This document shows, piece after piece, positions 18,428 through 27,921 of a stretch of 64,000 nucleotides of DNA. The stretch spans positions 427,822 through 491,821 of the forward strand of contig JACRMV010000004.1 in the NCBI GenBank assembly GCA_016235025.1, read 5' to 3'. A program made the translations under genes and the position numbers. The notes under the pieces were generated by a model that searched no databases, was not told the DNA's origin, and saw nothing but the letters and a program-made list of their open reading frames with translations. Origin of the DNA: Rhodocyclales bacterium (GTDB lineage: Bacteria; Pseudomonadota; Gammaproteobacteria; Burkholderiales; Rhodocyclaceae). Position 1 is the stretch's first letter. Each line of letters starts with the position of its first letter.

Positions 18428-19273
18428 ATGACTGTCCTGTTCCGTTTGTTTTCGCACTTTCCGCTTTTCCTGCTGCACAACCTCGGGGCTCTCGCCGGCT
18501 GGCTGGCGTGGTTGTTTTCGCCCACCTACCGCCGGCATCTGGCGGAAAACCTGGCCACGGCCGGCATACCGGAAGTGAAGTGGGCGGCGATTGCGGAGGC
18601 GGGCAAGACGCTGATGGAACTGCCAAAAATCTGGTTGCGGCCGCAGGCGGAAGTGGTCGCCCGGGTGGTCAGGGTCTCGGGCTGGGAACTGGTCGAGGCG
18701 GCACGGGACGCCGGGCGTGGCATTCTGTTTCTGACGCCGCATCTGGGCTGTTTCGAAATCACGGCGCAGTATTACGCCGTGCAGCGACCGATCACGGTGC
18801 TCTACCGGCGGCCAAAGCAGGCCTGGCTGGCGTCGCTGATGGAAACAGGGCGCGGCGCCAATCTGCACCTCGCGCCGGCCGATCTCTCGGGCGTGCGCCG
18901 CCTGCTCAAGGCACTGAAGCAGGGCGAAGCCGTGGGTATGCTGCCCGACCAGGTGCCAGGCCAGGGCGAGGGTATCTGGGCGCCGTTCTTCGGCCGCCCC
19001 GCCTACACCATGACGCTGGCGGCGCGTCTGGCCGGAACCGGCGCGGATGTGCTGTTGACCTATGCCGAACGGCTGCCTTACGGGGCTGGCTACCACTTGC
19101 GGTTTTTCCCTCTCTCGGCCCCCCTGGAAGGTGATCTTGCGCAACGCACGGTGCAACTCAACCACGAGATGGAACGGCTGATCCGGCAGTGCCCGGAGCA
19201 ATACCTGTGGGGCTACAACCGCTACAAAGTCCCGGCGGGCGTGGCACCTGCCTCGCCGCAGCGGGAGGCGTGA
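18428..19273 (+). CDS. Lipid A late acyltransferase, LpxL/HtrB family (first copy)
   Basis: A 281-residue membrane-anchored acyltransferase with an N-terminal hydrophobic stretch (FPLFLLHNLGALAGWLAWLF) and the HxxxxE catalytic pair in TPHLGCFEITAQY. GMLPDQVPGQGEGIWAPFFG is the substrate-binding region. It adds secondary acyl chains to Kdo-lipid A at the inner membrane. It is followed six bases later by a second family member. Its start is divergent from gnnA, so the two lipid A units may share a control region. Confidence 0.88.
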   Translation: MTVLFRLFSHFPLFLLHNLGALAGWLAWLFSPTYRRHLAENLATAGIPEVKWAAIAEAGKTLMELPKIWLRPQAEVVARVVRVSGWELVEAARDAGRGILFLTPHLGCFEITAQYYAVQRPITVLYRRPKQAWLASLMETGRGANLHLAPADLSGVRRLLKALKQGEAVGMLPDQVPGQGEGIWAPFFGRPAYTMTLAARLAGTGADVLLTYAERLPYGAGYHLRFFPLSAPLEGDLAQRTVQLNHEMERLIRQCPEQYLWGYNRYKVPAGVAPASPQREA

Positions 19274-19278
19274 CGCAG

Positions 19279-20142
19279 ATGCCGATGCGCTTATGGCTGG
19301 CCTTCATGTGGCTGGTGCATTGGCTGCCGCTGCCGCTGCTGGCCTGGCTCGGGCGCGGGCTGGGGCTGCTCTTCTGGTGTGTCGTGCGCAAGCGGCGACA
19401 CATCGTGCTGACCAATCTCGGGCTGTGTTTTCCTGAACTTTCCGCCGCCGAGAAGTCGGCGCTGGCGCGACGCCACTTCATGGCCTTCGGCCGCAACATG
19501 CTGGAGCTGGGGCTGTGGTGGTGGGCCTCGCCGGAGCGTATCCGGCGCCTGGTGGTGATCGAGCACGGCGAACGGCTGACGGCGTTGCGCGGCAGGCCGG
19601 TGATTCTGTTTGCGCCGCATTTCACCGGGGTCGATGCCGGCGGGATCCGCTTGGGCATGGAAGAGAAAATGGTGACGATCTACGCCAGGGCCAAGAACCG
19701 GGTCTTCGATGCGGCCATGTGGCGGGGACGTTCGCGCTTTGGCAACATCGAGCTGATCTCGCGCCTGGACGGAGTGAAGAAAGTGATTCGCCCGTTGCGT
19801 GCCGGAAGGCCGTTCTATTACCTGCCGGACATGGATTACGGCCGCAAGGAAGCCGTCTTCGTGCCCTTCTTCGGTGTGCCGGCGGCGACCATCACCGGAC
19901 TCTCGCGGCTGGCGAAGCTGACCGGTGCGACGGTGCTGCCGGTAATTACGCGGATGACTGGAAATCGTTATGTGGTCAGCATCGGAGAGCCGTGGATGGA
20001 CTTCCCGACGGCCGACGTGACAGCCGACACGCGGCGCATGAATGCCGTCCTGGAGGCCGAGATTTTGCGCTCGCCGGAGCAGTATTACTGGTTGCACCGG
20101 CGCTTCAAGACCCGCCCGGAAGGGGAAAAGGGCGTCTATTGA
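19279..20142 (+). CDS. Lipid A late acyltransferase, LpxL/HtrB family (second copy)
   Basis: A 287-residue homologue of the preceding protein with the HxxxxD pair in [16 protein letters not shown], an N-terminal membrane anchor ([21 protein letters not shown], in two halves) and [20 protein letters not shown]. It adds another secondary acyl chain to lipid A. The ATG at 19279 lies after GGGAGG; a second ATG two codons later is also possible. The tandem pair before dapF is a common arrangement in betaproteobacteria. Confidence 0.87.
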   Translation: MPMRLWLAFMWLVHWLPLPLLAWLGRGLGLLFWCVVRKRRHIVLTNLGLCFPELSAAEKSALARRHFMAFGRNMLELGLWWWASPERIRRLVVIEHGERLTALRGRPVILFAPHFTGVDAGGIRLGMEEKMVTIYARAKNRVFDAAMWRGRSRFGNIELISRLDGVKKVIRPLRAGRPFYYLPDMDYGRKEAVFVPFFGVPAATITGLSRLAKLTGATVLPVITRMTGNRYVVSIGEPWMDFPTADVTADTRRMNAVLEAEILRSPEQYYWLHRRFKTRPEGEKGVY

Positions 20143-20191
20143 GCGGCGTCTTCGGCGATTGCCGCGCCGCGCTTGGGCTACCATTCATGCC

Positions 20192-21046
20192 ATGAAAATC
20201 GAATTCAGCAAGATGCACGGCCTGGGCAATGATTTTGTCGTGCTTGACGCCACCGGTCACTCTGGCCAGCGCTTCGTGCCCAGCGCGGCGCAGGCGCGTT
20301 TTCTCGCCGACCGGCATTTCGGCATCGGCTGCGACCAGATTCTGGTGGTGGAAGCAGCGACCCGGCCGGATACCGACTTCCGCTACCGCATTTTCAATGC
20401 CGACGGCAGCGAGGTCGAGCAATGCGGCAACGGCGCGCGCTGCTTTGTCTGCTTCGTGCATGAACAGGGCCTGACGGCGAAGCGCGCGATTCGCGTCGAA
20501 ACCCGGTGCGGCATCATCACGCCGCGACTGGAAGATACGGGCGAAGTGAGCGTCGACATGGGTGTGCCGCGCTTTCGTGCGGCGGAGATTCCGTTCGAGA
20601 GCGCGAGCGATGACGTGATCCAGCCACTCGACGTGGCGGGCGAGGCGCTCGCGATCAGCGTCGTCTCGATGGGCAATCCACATGCAGTGCAGGTGGTTGC
20701 CGAGGTGGACGCCGCGCCGGTGGCTGCACTGGGACCGCTGATCGAAAATCACCCGCGCTTTCCGCGCCGGGTCAATGCCGGTTTCATGCAGGTGGTCGGC
20801 CGCCATGCCATTCGCCTGCGCGTCTGGGAACGCGGCGCCGGCGAGACCCTGGCCTGCGGCACCGGCGCTTGCGCTGCGGTGGTGGCCGGCATCCGGCGCG
20901 GCCTGCTGGATTCTCCGGTGCGGGTCACGACCCGTGGCGGCGACCTGTCCATCGTCTGGGCTGGTGCGGATATGCCGGTCATCATGACCGGCCCGGCGGT
21001 GACGGTATTTACCGGAACGATTGAATTACCTGAGGACCTGAAATGA
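20192..21046 (+). CDS. dapF: Diaminopimelate epimerase
   Basis: A 284-residue DapF with both catalytic cysteines: C78 in [16 protein letters not shown] and C222 in [16 protein letters not shown]. The N terminus [17 protein letters not shown] is typical. It converts LL- to meso-diaminopimelate for lysine and peptidoglycan. Its gene overlaps the DUF484 gene by ATGA. The partner lysA lies about 13 kb away in this window. Confidence 0.97.
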   Translation: MKIEFSKMHGLGNDFVVLDATGHSGQRFVPSAAQARFLADRHFGIGCDQILVVEAATRPDTDFRYRIFNADGSEVEQCGNGARCFVCFVHEQGLTAKRAIRVETRCGIITPRLEDTGEVSVDMGVPRFRAAEIPFESASDDVIQPLDVAGEALAISVVSMGNPHAVQVVAEVDAAPVAALGPLIENHPRFPRRVNAGFMQVVGRHAIRLRVWERGAGETLACGTGACAAVVAGIRRGLLDSPVRVTTRGGDLSIVWAGADMPVIMTGPAVTVFTGTIELPEDLK

Positions 21047-21693
21047 ACGCTGAAGACGTCGCCCATTACCTGCACGACCACCCCGAATTTTTCGACCACT
21101 ATGCCGATGTGCTGGCGCTGGTGACGCTGCCCGATCCGCATACCGGGCGTGCCATCTCGATCACCGAGAAGCAGTTGTTCAGCTTGCGCGAGAAGGTGCG
21201 CGTGCTGGAAGCCAAGCTTGCCGAGCTGGTCAGCTTCGGTCACGAGAACGACGCGATTTCCGCCAAGGTGCATGGGCTGGCCGTGGCATTGATTGCTGCG
21301 GTCGATACCCATGCCGTGGTGCGCGCGCTGTATTCCCATCTCGGCGGAGCGTTTGCCGTGCCGCATGTCAGCCTGCGCCTGTGGGGCCTGGCGGCGGGTG
21401 AGGGGCGCGAGTTCGAGGCCGTTGACGATGGCATCAAGGCTTTGGCTGCCGGCCTGCACCGGCCGTATTGCGGAACGACGCTCAAGCAGGAGTCGACCGC
21501 CTGGTTTGGCGATGCGGCGCCGCATCTGCGGTCGATGGCGCAAGTGCCGCTGCGCGAACAGGGCGGCGTCTGCTTCGGCCTGCTGGTCATGGCCAGCGAA
21601 GAGCCGCACCGGTTCTACCCGGATCTGGGCACCCTGTACCTGGAGCACATCGGCGATCTGGCCGCCGCCGCCCTGTTGCGCGTCGCATCCTGA
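21043..21693 (+). CDS. DUF484 family protein
   Basis: A 216-residue cytoplasmic protein. The start ([20 protein letters not shown]) and a following helix with [16 protein letters not shown] are the DUF484 signature; the rest is GAF-like. Its gene commonly stands between dapF and xerC, as here, and its role is unknown. It overlaps dapF by four bases and precedes xerC by four bases, so the three are one operon. Confidence 0.9.
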   Translation: MNAEDVAHYLHDHPEFFDHYADVLALVTLPDPHTGRAISITEKQLFSLREKVRVLEAKLAELVSFGHENDAISAKVHGLAVALIAAVDTHAVVRALYSHLGGAFAVPHVSLRLWGLAAGEGREFEAVDDGIKALAAGLHRPYCGTTLKQESTAWFGDAAPHLRSMAQVPLREQGGVCFGLLVMASEEPHRFYPDLGTLYLEHIGDLAAAALLRVAS

Positions 21694-21697
21694 TGGC

Positions 21698-22579
21698 ATG
21701 AACCCGGCTATCGCCGATTTTCTGAACGAACTCGCGATTCAGCGCCGCGCCAGTCCGCATACGCTGGATGCCTATCGGCGCGACCTGAAGCAGCTCGAAG
21801 CACTTGCGGCAGCGGCCGATCCGGCCACGCTGAACGCGGCGCAACTCCGGCGCGGGCTGATGCAGTTGCATGCGCGAGCGCTGGCGCCGCGTTCGATCGC
21901 GCGCACGCTCTCGGCCTGGCGCAGTTTTTACGCCTGGCTGGCGCGACGCGGTGTGATTGCACAAAATCCGGCAGAGGGCCTGAAGGCGCCGAAGCGTGCC
22001 CGCGCCCTGCCCAAGGCGCTGGGCGCCGACCAGGTGTCCGCACTGCTCGATGCCGTGCCGGAGACGGTGCTGGAACTGCGCGATGCGGCGATGTTCGAAT
22101 TGTTCTATTCCTCCGGCCTGCGTCTGGCAGAGCTGGTCAGCCTCGACCTCGCCAACGGGCTCGATGGGGCGGGCGGCGAAGTGAGCGTTACCGGCAAGCG
22201 GCAAAAGACGCGTACCGTGCCGGTCGGCAGCAAGGCCTGTGCGGCGCTGGCCGCATGGATCGAGGTGCGCCCGCAATTTGCCGCCGCCGGGCAGCCGGCG
22301 CTGTTCGTCGGCCGCCACGGGACGCGGCTCTCGCCTCGGCAGGTGGAAAATCGGCTGACGCTTTGGGCGCAGCGGCAGGGTCTTGGCCTGCATGTCCATC
22401 CGCACATGCTGCGCCATTCATTCGCCTCGCATGTGCTGCAATCCTCCGGCGATTTGCGCGCGGTGCAGGAAATGCTCGGCCATGCCAGCATCGCCGCGAC
22501 GCAGATTTACACGCATCTGGATTTCCAGCACCTGGCGCAGGTGTACGACAGCGCTCATCCGCGGGCGAAGAGGAAGTAA
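21698..22579 (+). CDS. xerC: Tyrosine recombinase XerC
   Basis: A 293-residue recombinase with N-terminal SAM-like binding domain (FLNELAIQRRASPHTLDAYR) and C-terminal catalytic domain. The catalytic set is complete: Arg in SSGLRLAELV, Lys in GKRQKTRTVP, His-x-x-Arg in HMLRHSFASH, His in LGHASIAAT and nucleophile Tyr in QIYTHLDF. With XerD it resolves chromosome dimers at dif. The start at 21698 fits the family; longer upstream frames run inside DUF484. No dif site was found in this window. Confidence 0.96.
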   Translation: MNPAIADFLNELAIQRRASPHTLDAYRRDLKQLEALAAAADPATLNAAQLRRGLMQLHARALAPRSIARTLSAWRSFYAWLARRGVIAQNPAEGLKAPKRARALPKALGADQVSALLDAVPETVLELRDAAMFELFYSSGLRLAELVSLDLANGLDGAGGEVSVTGKRQKTRTVPVGSKACAALAAWIEVRPQFAAAGQPALFVGRHGTRLSPRQVENRLTLWAQRQGLGLHVHPHMLRHSFASHVLQSSGDLRAVQEMLGHASIAATQIYTHLDFQHLAQVYDSAHPRAKRK

Positions 22580-22584
22580 CCGGC

Positions 22585-23445
22585 ATGAACGAAACACCCA
22601 TTCCCTTGGTGCGCCACTGGCTGGTTGCGGCCGCGAAGCGCATCGATGCCACTCTGGGCCCGGCGCGGATCGAACGCGTGGTGTTGCCGCCGCTGCTCGT
22701 CGACCCGGGCCAGATGGGCGAGTTCTGCGCTGTTCAGCTTGATGACGGCAGCATCGGCGTTGCCTTTGCCCTGTTCGATGACACCCTTGATGCGCTGTAT
22801 CGACGCGATCCTGCCGTCACTTTCCGCGGCCGGGCGGCCGTTGATGTGGCGGCGGGTTACGGGGGCGATGACGGCGCCCTGCGTGTGCTCGGGCTGGCGA
22901 CAATCAATGCCCTGACGCAACGCCTGTTCGCGCGTGCCGGTTTCGTTCCCGATGTCGCCGTCGATTCCTTCGGTACGTTGGCGCTCGCCGCCGGAGACCG
23001 GCTGGGCATGGTTGGCTTCTTCCCGCCGCTGGTGGCGAAGGCGCGGGCGCTGGACGTTCCGGTCACCGTGCTGGAATTGAAGCCCGAACTGGTGCGTGAG
23101 GAGCCGGGGCTGACGGTGACGCTCGACGCCGCACGGCTGGCGGGCTGCAACAAGATCGTCTCGACCAGTACGTTGCTGCTCAACGATACGTTCGAACTGC
23201 TGGCGCCGCGCTTTCGGGCGGCGCAGGCGGTGGCTCTGGTTGGCCCGACCGCCGGCTGCCTGCCCGATCCGTTGTTCGCCGCCGGCGTCACCGCGGTGGG
23301 CGGCAGCCGGGTGGTCGCTGCCGATGAATTCCTCGCCCGTTGTACCGCCGGTGAGCGCTGGGGCGAGACGACACGCAAATTCACGTTGACGGCAGCGCAC
23401 TATCCCGGTTTCGAAAACCTGCTGGCGCGTGCTCGCGGCGGTTGA
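22585..23445 (+). CDS. DUF4213/DUF364 putative heavy-metal-chelation protein
   Basis: A 286-residue protein. The first part resembles DUF4213, and the second the DUF364 domain: DRLGMVGFFPPLVAKARALD, VTVLELKPEL, VSTSTLLLNDTFELL and VALVGPTAGCLPDPLF. Members are thought to bind metal or act in metal cofactor metabolism, but no reaction is proven. It lies five bases after xerC and 14 before rlmI, so it is probably co-transcribed. The metal link is from domain naming only. Confidence 0.7.
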   Translation: MNETPIPLVRHWLVAAAKRIDATLGPARIERVVLPPLLVDPGQMGEFCAVQLDDGSIGVAFALFDDTLDALYRRDPAVTFRGRAAVDVAAGYGGDDGALRVLGLATINALTQRLFARAGFVPDVAVDSFGTLALAAGDRLGMVGFFPPLVAKARALDVPVTVLELKPELVREEPGLTVTLDAARLAGCNKIVSTSTLLLNDTFELLAPRFRAAQAVALVGPTAGCLPDPLFAAGVTAVGGSRVVAADEFLARCTAGERWGETTRKFTLTAAHYPGFENLLARARGG

Positions 23446-23459
23446 GTCACGGAGTACCG

Positions 23460-24650
23460 ATGGCCATCCTGATACTCAAGTCCGGCAAGGAGAAATCGCT
23501 GCTGCGCCGCCATCCCTGGCTGTTCGCCGGTTCGGTCGAGCGGCTGGAGGGCCGCGCCCGGCCGGGCGACACGGTTGATGTTGTCAGCGCCGAGGGCCGC
23601 TGGCTGGCGCGTGGCAGCTACAGCCCGGCCTCGCAGATTCGCGCCCGGGTGTGGGCTTTCGACGAGAACGAAGCGGTCGATCATGCCTTCTTCAAGCGCC
23701 GCATCGCTGCCAGCATCGCGCGCCGCGAGGCGCTGCCGGAACTCGCCGGGCAGCAGGGGCTGCGCCTGATCCACGCCGAATCGGATGGCCTGCCGGGCGT
23801 CACCGCCGACCGCTACGGCGACACCGTGGTGCTGCAGCTGACCAGCGTCGGCGCCGACAAGTGGCGTGCCGCCATCGCCGACTCCTTGCACAAGGCGACC
23901 GGCTGTGCGCGGATTTATGAACGCTCCGATTCCGGCGTGCGGGCCATGGAAGGCCTGGCGGCGGCGACCGGCTGGCTGCTCGGCGCCGCGCCGGAGGATG
24001 GCATCGTCATCGATGAGCATGGCGTGCGCATGGCGGTTGACGTCGTCGCCGGGCACAAGACCGGCTTCTATCTCGATCAGCGCGACAACCGCCGCCGCCT
24101 TGCCGGGCTTGCCGCTGGCCGCCGCGTGCTGAACTGTTTTTGCTACACCGGCGGCTTTTCGCTGCAAGCGCTGGCGGGCGGGGCGCGCGAGGTGGTTTCG
24201 GTCGACAGCTCCGGCCCGGCGCTGGTGACGGCGCGGCAAAACCTGGCGCTGAATCCGCAGCTCGATCCGGCGTGTGCGCTCTGGCGCGAAGCCGATGTGT
24301 TCGAGGAACTGCGCGCCCGGAAAAAAGCGGACGAAAGCTTTGACATCGTGGTTCTCGACCCGCCCAAGTTCGCGCCCTCGGCCAAGCATGCCGAGCGCGC
24401 CGCCCGCGCCTACAAGGACATCAATCTTGCCGCCCTGCGCCTGATCGCGTCCGGCGGTTTTTTGATGACCTATTCCTGTTCCGGGGGCATCGGCCTCGAA
24501 CTGTTCCAGTCCATCGTCGCCGCTGCGGTGCTCGACGCCGGCCGCAGCGCGCGTATCGTCTCACGTCTGCAGGGCGCTGCCGACCATCCGGTGAGCCTCG
24601 CCTTTCCCGAAGGCGAGTACCTCAAGGGGCTGCTGCTACAGGTTGATTAG
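23460..24650 (+). CDS. rlmI: 23S rRNA m5C1962 methyltransferase RlmI-like
   Basis: A 396-residue protein with an N-terminal PUA domain (SLLRRHPWLFAGSVERL) and a class I methyltransferase domain: VLNCFCYTGGFSLQAL (SAM binding), VVSVDSSGPAL, VLDPPKFAPS and LMTYSCSGGI with the catalytic Cys. The arrangement fits RlmI (YccW). The ATG at 23460 follows CACGGAG. It is last in a rightward run with xerC; the zinc regulator gene starts 63 bp later. Confidence 0.9.
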   Translation: MAILILKSGKEKSLLRRHPWLFAGSVERLEGRARPGDTVDVVSAEGRWLARGSYSPASQIRARVWAFDENEAVDHAFFKRRIAASIARREALPELAGQQGLRLIHAESDGLPGVTADRYGDTVVLQLTSVGADKWRAAIADSLHKATGCARIYERSDSGVRAMEGLAAATGWLLGAAPEDGIVIDEHGVRMAVDVVAGHKTGFYLDQRDNRRRLAGLAAGRRVLNCFCYTGGFSLQALAGGAREVVSVDSSGPALVTARQNLALNPQLDPACALWREADVFEELRARKKADESFDIVVLDPPKFAPSAKHAERAARAYKDINLAALRLIASGGFLMTYSCSGGIGLELFQSIVAAAVLDAGRSARIVSRLQGAADHPVSLAFPEGEYLKGLLLQVD

Positions 24651-24669
24651 TGCAACATAGCGAATAAAC

Positions 24670-24682
24670 GCAACACAGTTGC
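24670..24682 (+). promoter_or_regulatory. Possible Zur operator
   Basis: GCAAC-ACA-GTTGC, a perfect 5-3-5 inverted repeat in the 63 bp between rlmI and the Fur-family gene, with a further GCAAC half-site at about 24652. The AT-rich surround fits a promoter. Assignment to Zur is by position only. Confidence 0.45.
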
Positions 24683-24713
24683 ATTCCATGTGCTGCTGTG
24701 GTCTACTCCGGAC

Positions 24714-25169
24714 ATGCCCGCGAAATCTGTGTCCACGCCCCCGTTTTCCGCCGCACTGCGCGCTGTCGGCCTGAAGGCGACCGTGGCGCGTGGGCGGGTC
24801 CTGGAAGTGCTGCATGCCGCGTTGCAGCCGGCCAGCCACGGCGAGATCGAGGCACGGCTCGCGGCTGCTGCGTCGCCGCTCGACCGGGTGACGCTCTATC
24901 GCGTGCTGGATTCGCTGGTGACGGCGGGGCTGGCGCTGAAAGCCGTGGATGCGCGGGGGGTGTTCCGCTTTTCTGCGGCGCAGACCGGCGTGGCGCACCA
25001 GCGCCATGCCCATTTCCGCTGCGAGGACTGCGGCGGCGTGTTCTGCCTCGATGCTCCGCCGCCTGCTGCGCCCAGTCTGCCGGATGGCTTTCGCCTGCAT
25101 GGGGCGGAACTCGATCTGCATGGCACCTGCGCCCGCTGCGGTGATGCGGGCGGGGGGCATCCGGCATGA
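24714..25169 (+). CDS. zur: Fur-family regulator, probably Zur
   Basis: A 151-residue Fur-family protein: winged helix (LKATVARGRVLEVLHAALQ, LDRVTLYRVLDSLVTAGL) and a metal region with HQRHAHFRCEDCGGVF and CARCGD, giving two CxxC pairs for structural zinc. The context, an outer membrane barrel and a ZnuABC-like importer directly downstream, suggests that it senses zinc rather than iron. The ATG at 24714 places the protein after the operator-like repeat. It overlaps the next gene by ATGA and probably represses this whole operon. Confidence 0.8.
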   Translation: MPAKSVSTPPFSAALRAVGLKATVARGRVLEVLHAALQPASHGEIEARLAAAASPLDRVTLYRVLDSLVTAGLALKAVDARGVFRFSAAQTGVAHQRHAHFRCEDCGGVFCLDAPPPAAPSLPDGFRLHGAELDLHGTCARCGDAGGGHPA

Positions 25170-25498
25170 GCCTGCTGCGGCTTGTTGTTCTGGTGGTGTC
25201 GCTGCTGGCGGGCCAGCATACGGCGGTGACGCACGGCTACAGCCATGTGTCGCCGCACGCAGATTCCGTGGCGGCAGCCCAGCTCCAGGCGCCGGACGGC
25301 GATCCGCTCGATGCGGCAGCGGATTTCTGCGCGCTGTGTGTGGCCTGCGGCGGCAGTCCGGGCGCGCCACCGACCGCCCCCATGGGCAGTTCCCCTTCCG
25401 TACTGGCTGTGGCGGTTCATTTCGCCGTAGCGCCAGCGCCGACTTTTTTCCGTCTAGCGGCCTTCGCGCCCCGCGCCCCGCCCTTGCTCCCCGCCTGA
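25166..25498 (+). CDS. Small exported Cys/His protein of the zinc operon (DUF2946-like)
   Basis: A 110-residue protein with a signal segment (LLRLVVLVVSLLAGQHTA), then a short His-containing stretch (HTAVTHGYSHVSPHAD) and FCALCVACGG, the pattern of small periplasmic proteins often found near metal genes and sometimes grouped as DUF2946. It is coupled to the regulator by ATGA. It carries a perfect copy of the dispersed repeat (25421-25450) read as FAVAPAPTFF. The role is unknown; metal binding is an inference from Cys/His content. Confidence 0.6.
   Translation: MSLLRLVVLVVSLLAGQHTAVTHGYSHVSPHADSVAAAQLQAPDGDPLDAAADFCALCVACGGSPGAPPTAPMGSSPSVLAVAVHFAVAPAPTFFRLAAFAPRAPPLLPA
25421..25450 (-). repeat. 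Dispersed element, copy 5 (in zinc-operon small gene)
   Basis: Identical over 30 bp to 17573-17602. Here the plus strand is the coding strand and it is read as FAVAPAPTFF. Confidence 0.9.
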
Positions 25499-25567
25499 AA
25501 TTCATTCGCGTTCGCGTCATGTCGAAAGCCTGGCGCGGGTGTCATTTCCGGGATCGGGAGCAAGACC

Positions 25568-26998
25568 ATGAAACGTATTTCGATGGCGACGCTGGCGGCA
25601 TGCGGCGTGCTGAGCAGCTTGCCGGCAACGGCGGCGGACAGTGATTTGAAAGCCTTGCGCGAGGAAATCGCGCAGATGAAACAAAGTTATGAGCAGCGCA
25701 TCGCGGCGCTGGAGCAGCGTCTGGCGGAGACGGAAAATAAAGCCGGAGCAGCCGCCGCAACGGCAGACCAGGCGCAACTCGCGCTGCAAGAGGCGGCCCG
25801 CGCACCGGCTGCCGTCAATGCCTTCAACCCGGAAATCTCGCTGATTCTTTCCGGCAGGTACACCAACACCGCGCAGGACGCGCGGCAGGATCCGACCGGT
25901 GCAGCCGGCCGCGAACGCCGGATTCAAGGCGTGCTGCCGAGCGGGATGGCGAGCGGGGCGCCAGCGCGCTCGTGGAATCTCGGCGAATCGGAGCTGGCGC
26001 TGGCGGCCAACATCGACCCGCTGTTTCGCGGCACATTTCTGCTGTCCATTGCGCCGGACGACACGGTCGGCGTCGAGGAGGCGCACATCCAGACGCTTGG
26101 CCTGGGACAGGGATTCAACGTCAAGGCAGGACGGTTTTTTTCCGGCATCGGTTATGCCAATGAGCAGCATCCGCATGCGTGGGATTTCTCCGATGCCGCG
26201 CTGCCGTACCAGGCCTTCTTCGGCCCGCAGCTGGGTTATGACGGCGTGCAGCTGAAGTGGCTGGCGCCGACTGAACTGTTCCTTGAACTCGGCGCCGAAG
26301 TTGGCCGGGCGCGCAGCTTTCCGGCCACCGATGCCAACGCGAAAAAGAACGGCTTGATGTCCGGCAGCCTGTTTGCCCACGTCGGCGGCGATCTCGGCGT
26401 CTCCAGCAGCTGGCGTGCCGGCGTGTCCTGGTTTGACGCCAAGCCGCACGACCGTGGCTATGACGATGTCGATGGCGCAGGCACATTGGTGAGCAACAGT
26501 TTCTCCGGCACGAGCCGTACCGTCGGCGCCGACCTGGTCTGGAAATGGGCGCCACAGGGCAATCCACGGCAACAAAACTTCAGCTTCCAGAGCGAGTGGT
26601 TCCGCCGTCGCGAAACGGGCGAACTGGCCTACGACACCGCAGGCGCCAGCCTCGGCACCACAAGCGGCAGCTTCCGCTCCAGCCAGTCCGGTTTCTATGC
26701 CCAAGGCGTGTGGCAATTCATGCCGCAATGGCGGATCGGTTATCGCTACGACCAGTTGAGCGCGCCTGCAACCGCGATTGGCCTGGTCGACAGCGGTGTG
26801 CTGACAGCCGCCGATTTTCCGCTGCTGCAGGCCTATAAGCCAAAGCGCCAGACGGCGATGATGGACTGGTCGCCGTCCGAGTTCTCGCGCATCCGCTTCC
26901 AGTACGCGCACGACCAGACCCGGCCGGAAGTCACCGACAACCAGTTGTGGGTGCACTACATCATGAGCCTGGGCGCCCACGGCGCCCATAAATTCTAG
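25568..26998 (+). CDS. Outer membrane beta-barrel (porin-like) of the zinc operon
   Basis: A 476-residue exported protein: signal peptide (MATLAACGVLSSLPATAADS), a coiled-coil (LKALREEIAQMKQSYEQRIA and EQRLAETENKAG) and a long region of alternating strands ending in Phe, as expected of an outer membrane barrel. It is probably a passive or zinc-induced channel. Its position between the Fur-family regulator and the metal ABC importer suggests it brings metal across the outer membrane. No plug domain or TonB box is seen. Confidence 0.72.
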   Translation: MKRISMATLAACGVLSSLPATAADSDLKALREEIAQMKQSYEQRIAALEQRLAETENKAGAAAATADQAQLALQEAARAPAAVNAFNPEISLILSGRYTNTAQDARQDPTGAAGRERRIQGVLPSGMASGAPARSWNLGESELALAANIDPLFRGTFLLSIAPDDTVGVEEAHIQTLGLGQGFNVKAGRFFSGIGYANEQHPHAWDFSDAALPYQAFFGPQLGYDGVQLKWLAPTELFLELGAEVGRARSFPATDANAKKNGLMSGSLFAHVGGDLGVSSSWRAGVSWFDAKPHDRGYDDVDGAGTLVSNSFSGTSRTVGADLVWKWAPQGNPRQQNFSFQSEWFRRRETGELAYDTAGASLGTTSGSFRSSQSGFYAQGVWQFMPQWRIGYRYDQLSAPATAIGLVDSGVLTAADFPLLQAYKPKRQTAMMDWSPSEFSRIRFQYAHDQTRPEVTDNQLWVHYIMSLGAHGAHKF

Positions 26999-27009
26999 GA
27001 GTCAGAGTA

Positions 27010-27921
27010 ATGAAACGCCATTTTTTGATAATTGCCGCGCTGCTTGCTGCCGCGCCCGCATGGGGGACGGTCAATGTTTTCGCCACGGTGCCGGAATGGG
27101 GTGCGCTGGCGCAGGAAATCGGCGGCGACAAAGTGACCGTATTTACCGCCACCACCGGATTGCAAGACCCGCACCGCATCCAGGCCAAGCCGTCCCTGAT
27201 CAGCCGCGCGCGCAATGCCGATCTGCTGGTGGCCACCGGCGCCGAGCTGGAACTCGGCTGGCTGCCGCTGGTGCAGAGGGAGTCAGGCAATCCGCGCATC
27301 CAGTCCGGGCAAGCGGGGTATTTCGAGGCGGCGCAGTACGTCGTCCTGCTGGAGAAACCGGCGCGCCTGGACCGCGCCGAGGGCGATGTGCATGCGGCGG
27401 GCAATCCGCACATTCAGACCGATCCGCGCAATTTTCTCAAGGTCGGTGCGGCCCTGGCGCAGCGGCTGGCGCAGCTCGATGCGGCGAATGCGGCGGTGTA
27501 CGCGGCCAACGAAAAGCGCTTTCGCGAGCGCTTGCAGGCGGCGATTGCCCGTTGGGAAAAAGCCGCCGCGCCGCTGCGGGGTGCGCCGATCCTGGTGCAG
27601 CACAAGGCATTCCCCTACCTTGAAAACTGGCTCGGATTGCGTGAAACGGGTAGCCTCGAAGCCAAACCGGGGATGGAGCCTTCCAGTGCGCAACTGGCGG
27701 AAATCCTGGCGCGGCAACAGGCGCAGCCGGCAAGAATGGTGCTGCGCCCGGCCTATCAATACGATGCGCCGTCGCGCTGGCTCGCCGAGAGGACGAAAAT
27801 CAACAGGGTGATCGTGCCTTTCACGATTGGCGGTACGCCCGAAGCGAAGGATATCTTCAGCTTGTTCGATGCGACCGTGCAGCGTTTGCTGGACGGAATG
27901 CAGGGGCGGGATGCGCCATGA
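27010..27921 (+). CDS. Metal ABC importer, substrate-binding protein (ZnuA-like)
   Basis: A 303-residue periplasmic protein of the cluster A-I metal-binding family with a signal peptide (FLIIAALLAAAPAWG). Candidate ligands are His55 (QDPHRIQAKP), His134 (GNPHIQTDP) and His198 (VQHKAFPY), with an acidic residue near the C terminus, as in ZnuA. The long His-rich loop common in ZnuA is missing, so manganese or iron cannot be excluded. It is first of the three transport genes and overlaps the ATPase gene by ATGA. Confidence 0.85.
   Translation: MKRHFLIIAALLAAAPAWGTVNVFATVPEWGALAQEIGGDKVTVFTATTGLQDPHRIQAKPSLISRARNADLLVATGAELELGWLPLVQRESGNPRIQSGQAGYFEAAQYVVLLEKPARLDRAEGDVHAAGNPHIQTDPRNFLKVGAALAQRLAQLDAANAAVYAANEKRFRERLQAAIARWEKAAAPLRGAPILVQHKAFPYLENWLGLRETGSLEAKPGMEPSSAQLAEILARQQAQPARMVLRPAYQYDAPSRWLAERTKINRVIVPFTIGGTPEAKDIFSLFDATVQRLLDGMQGRDAP

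Noticed and set aside
19450..19476. A strong DNA match to the dispersed repeat in the second acyltransferase gene
   Set aside because: It is read in another frame (EKSALARRH), and that sequence is expected in this family anyway, so chance similarity cannot be ruled out. It was not counted.
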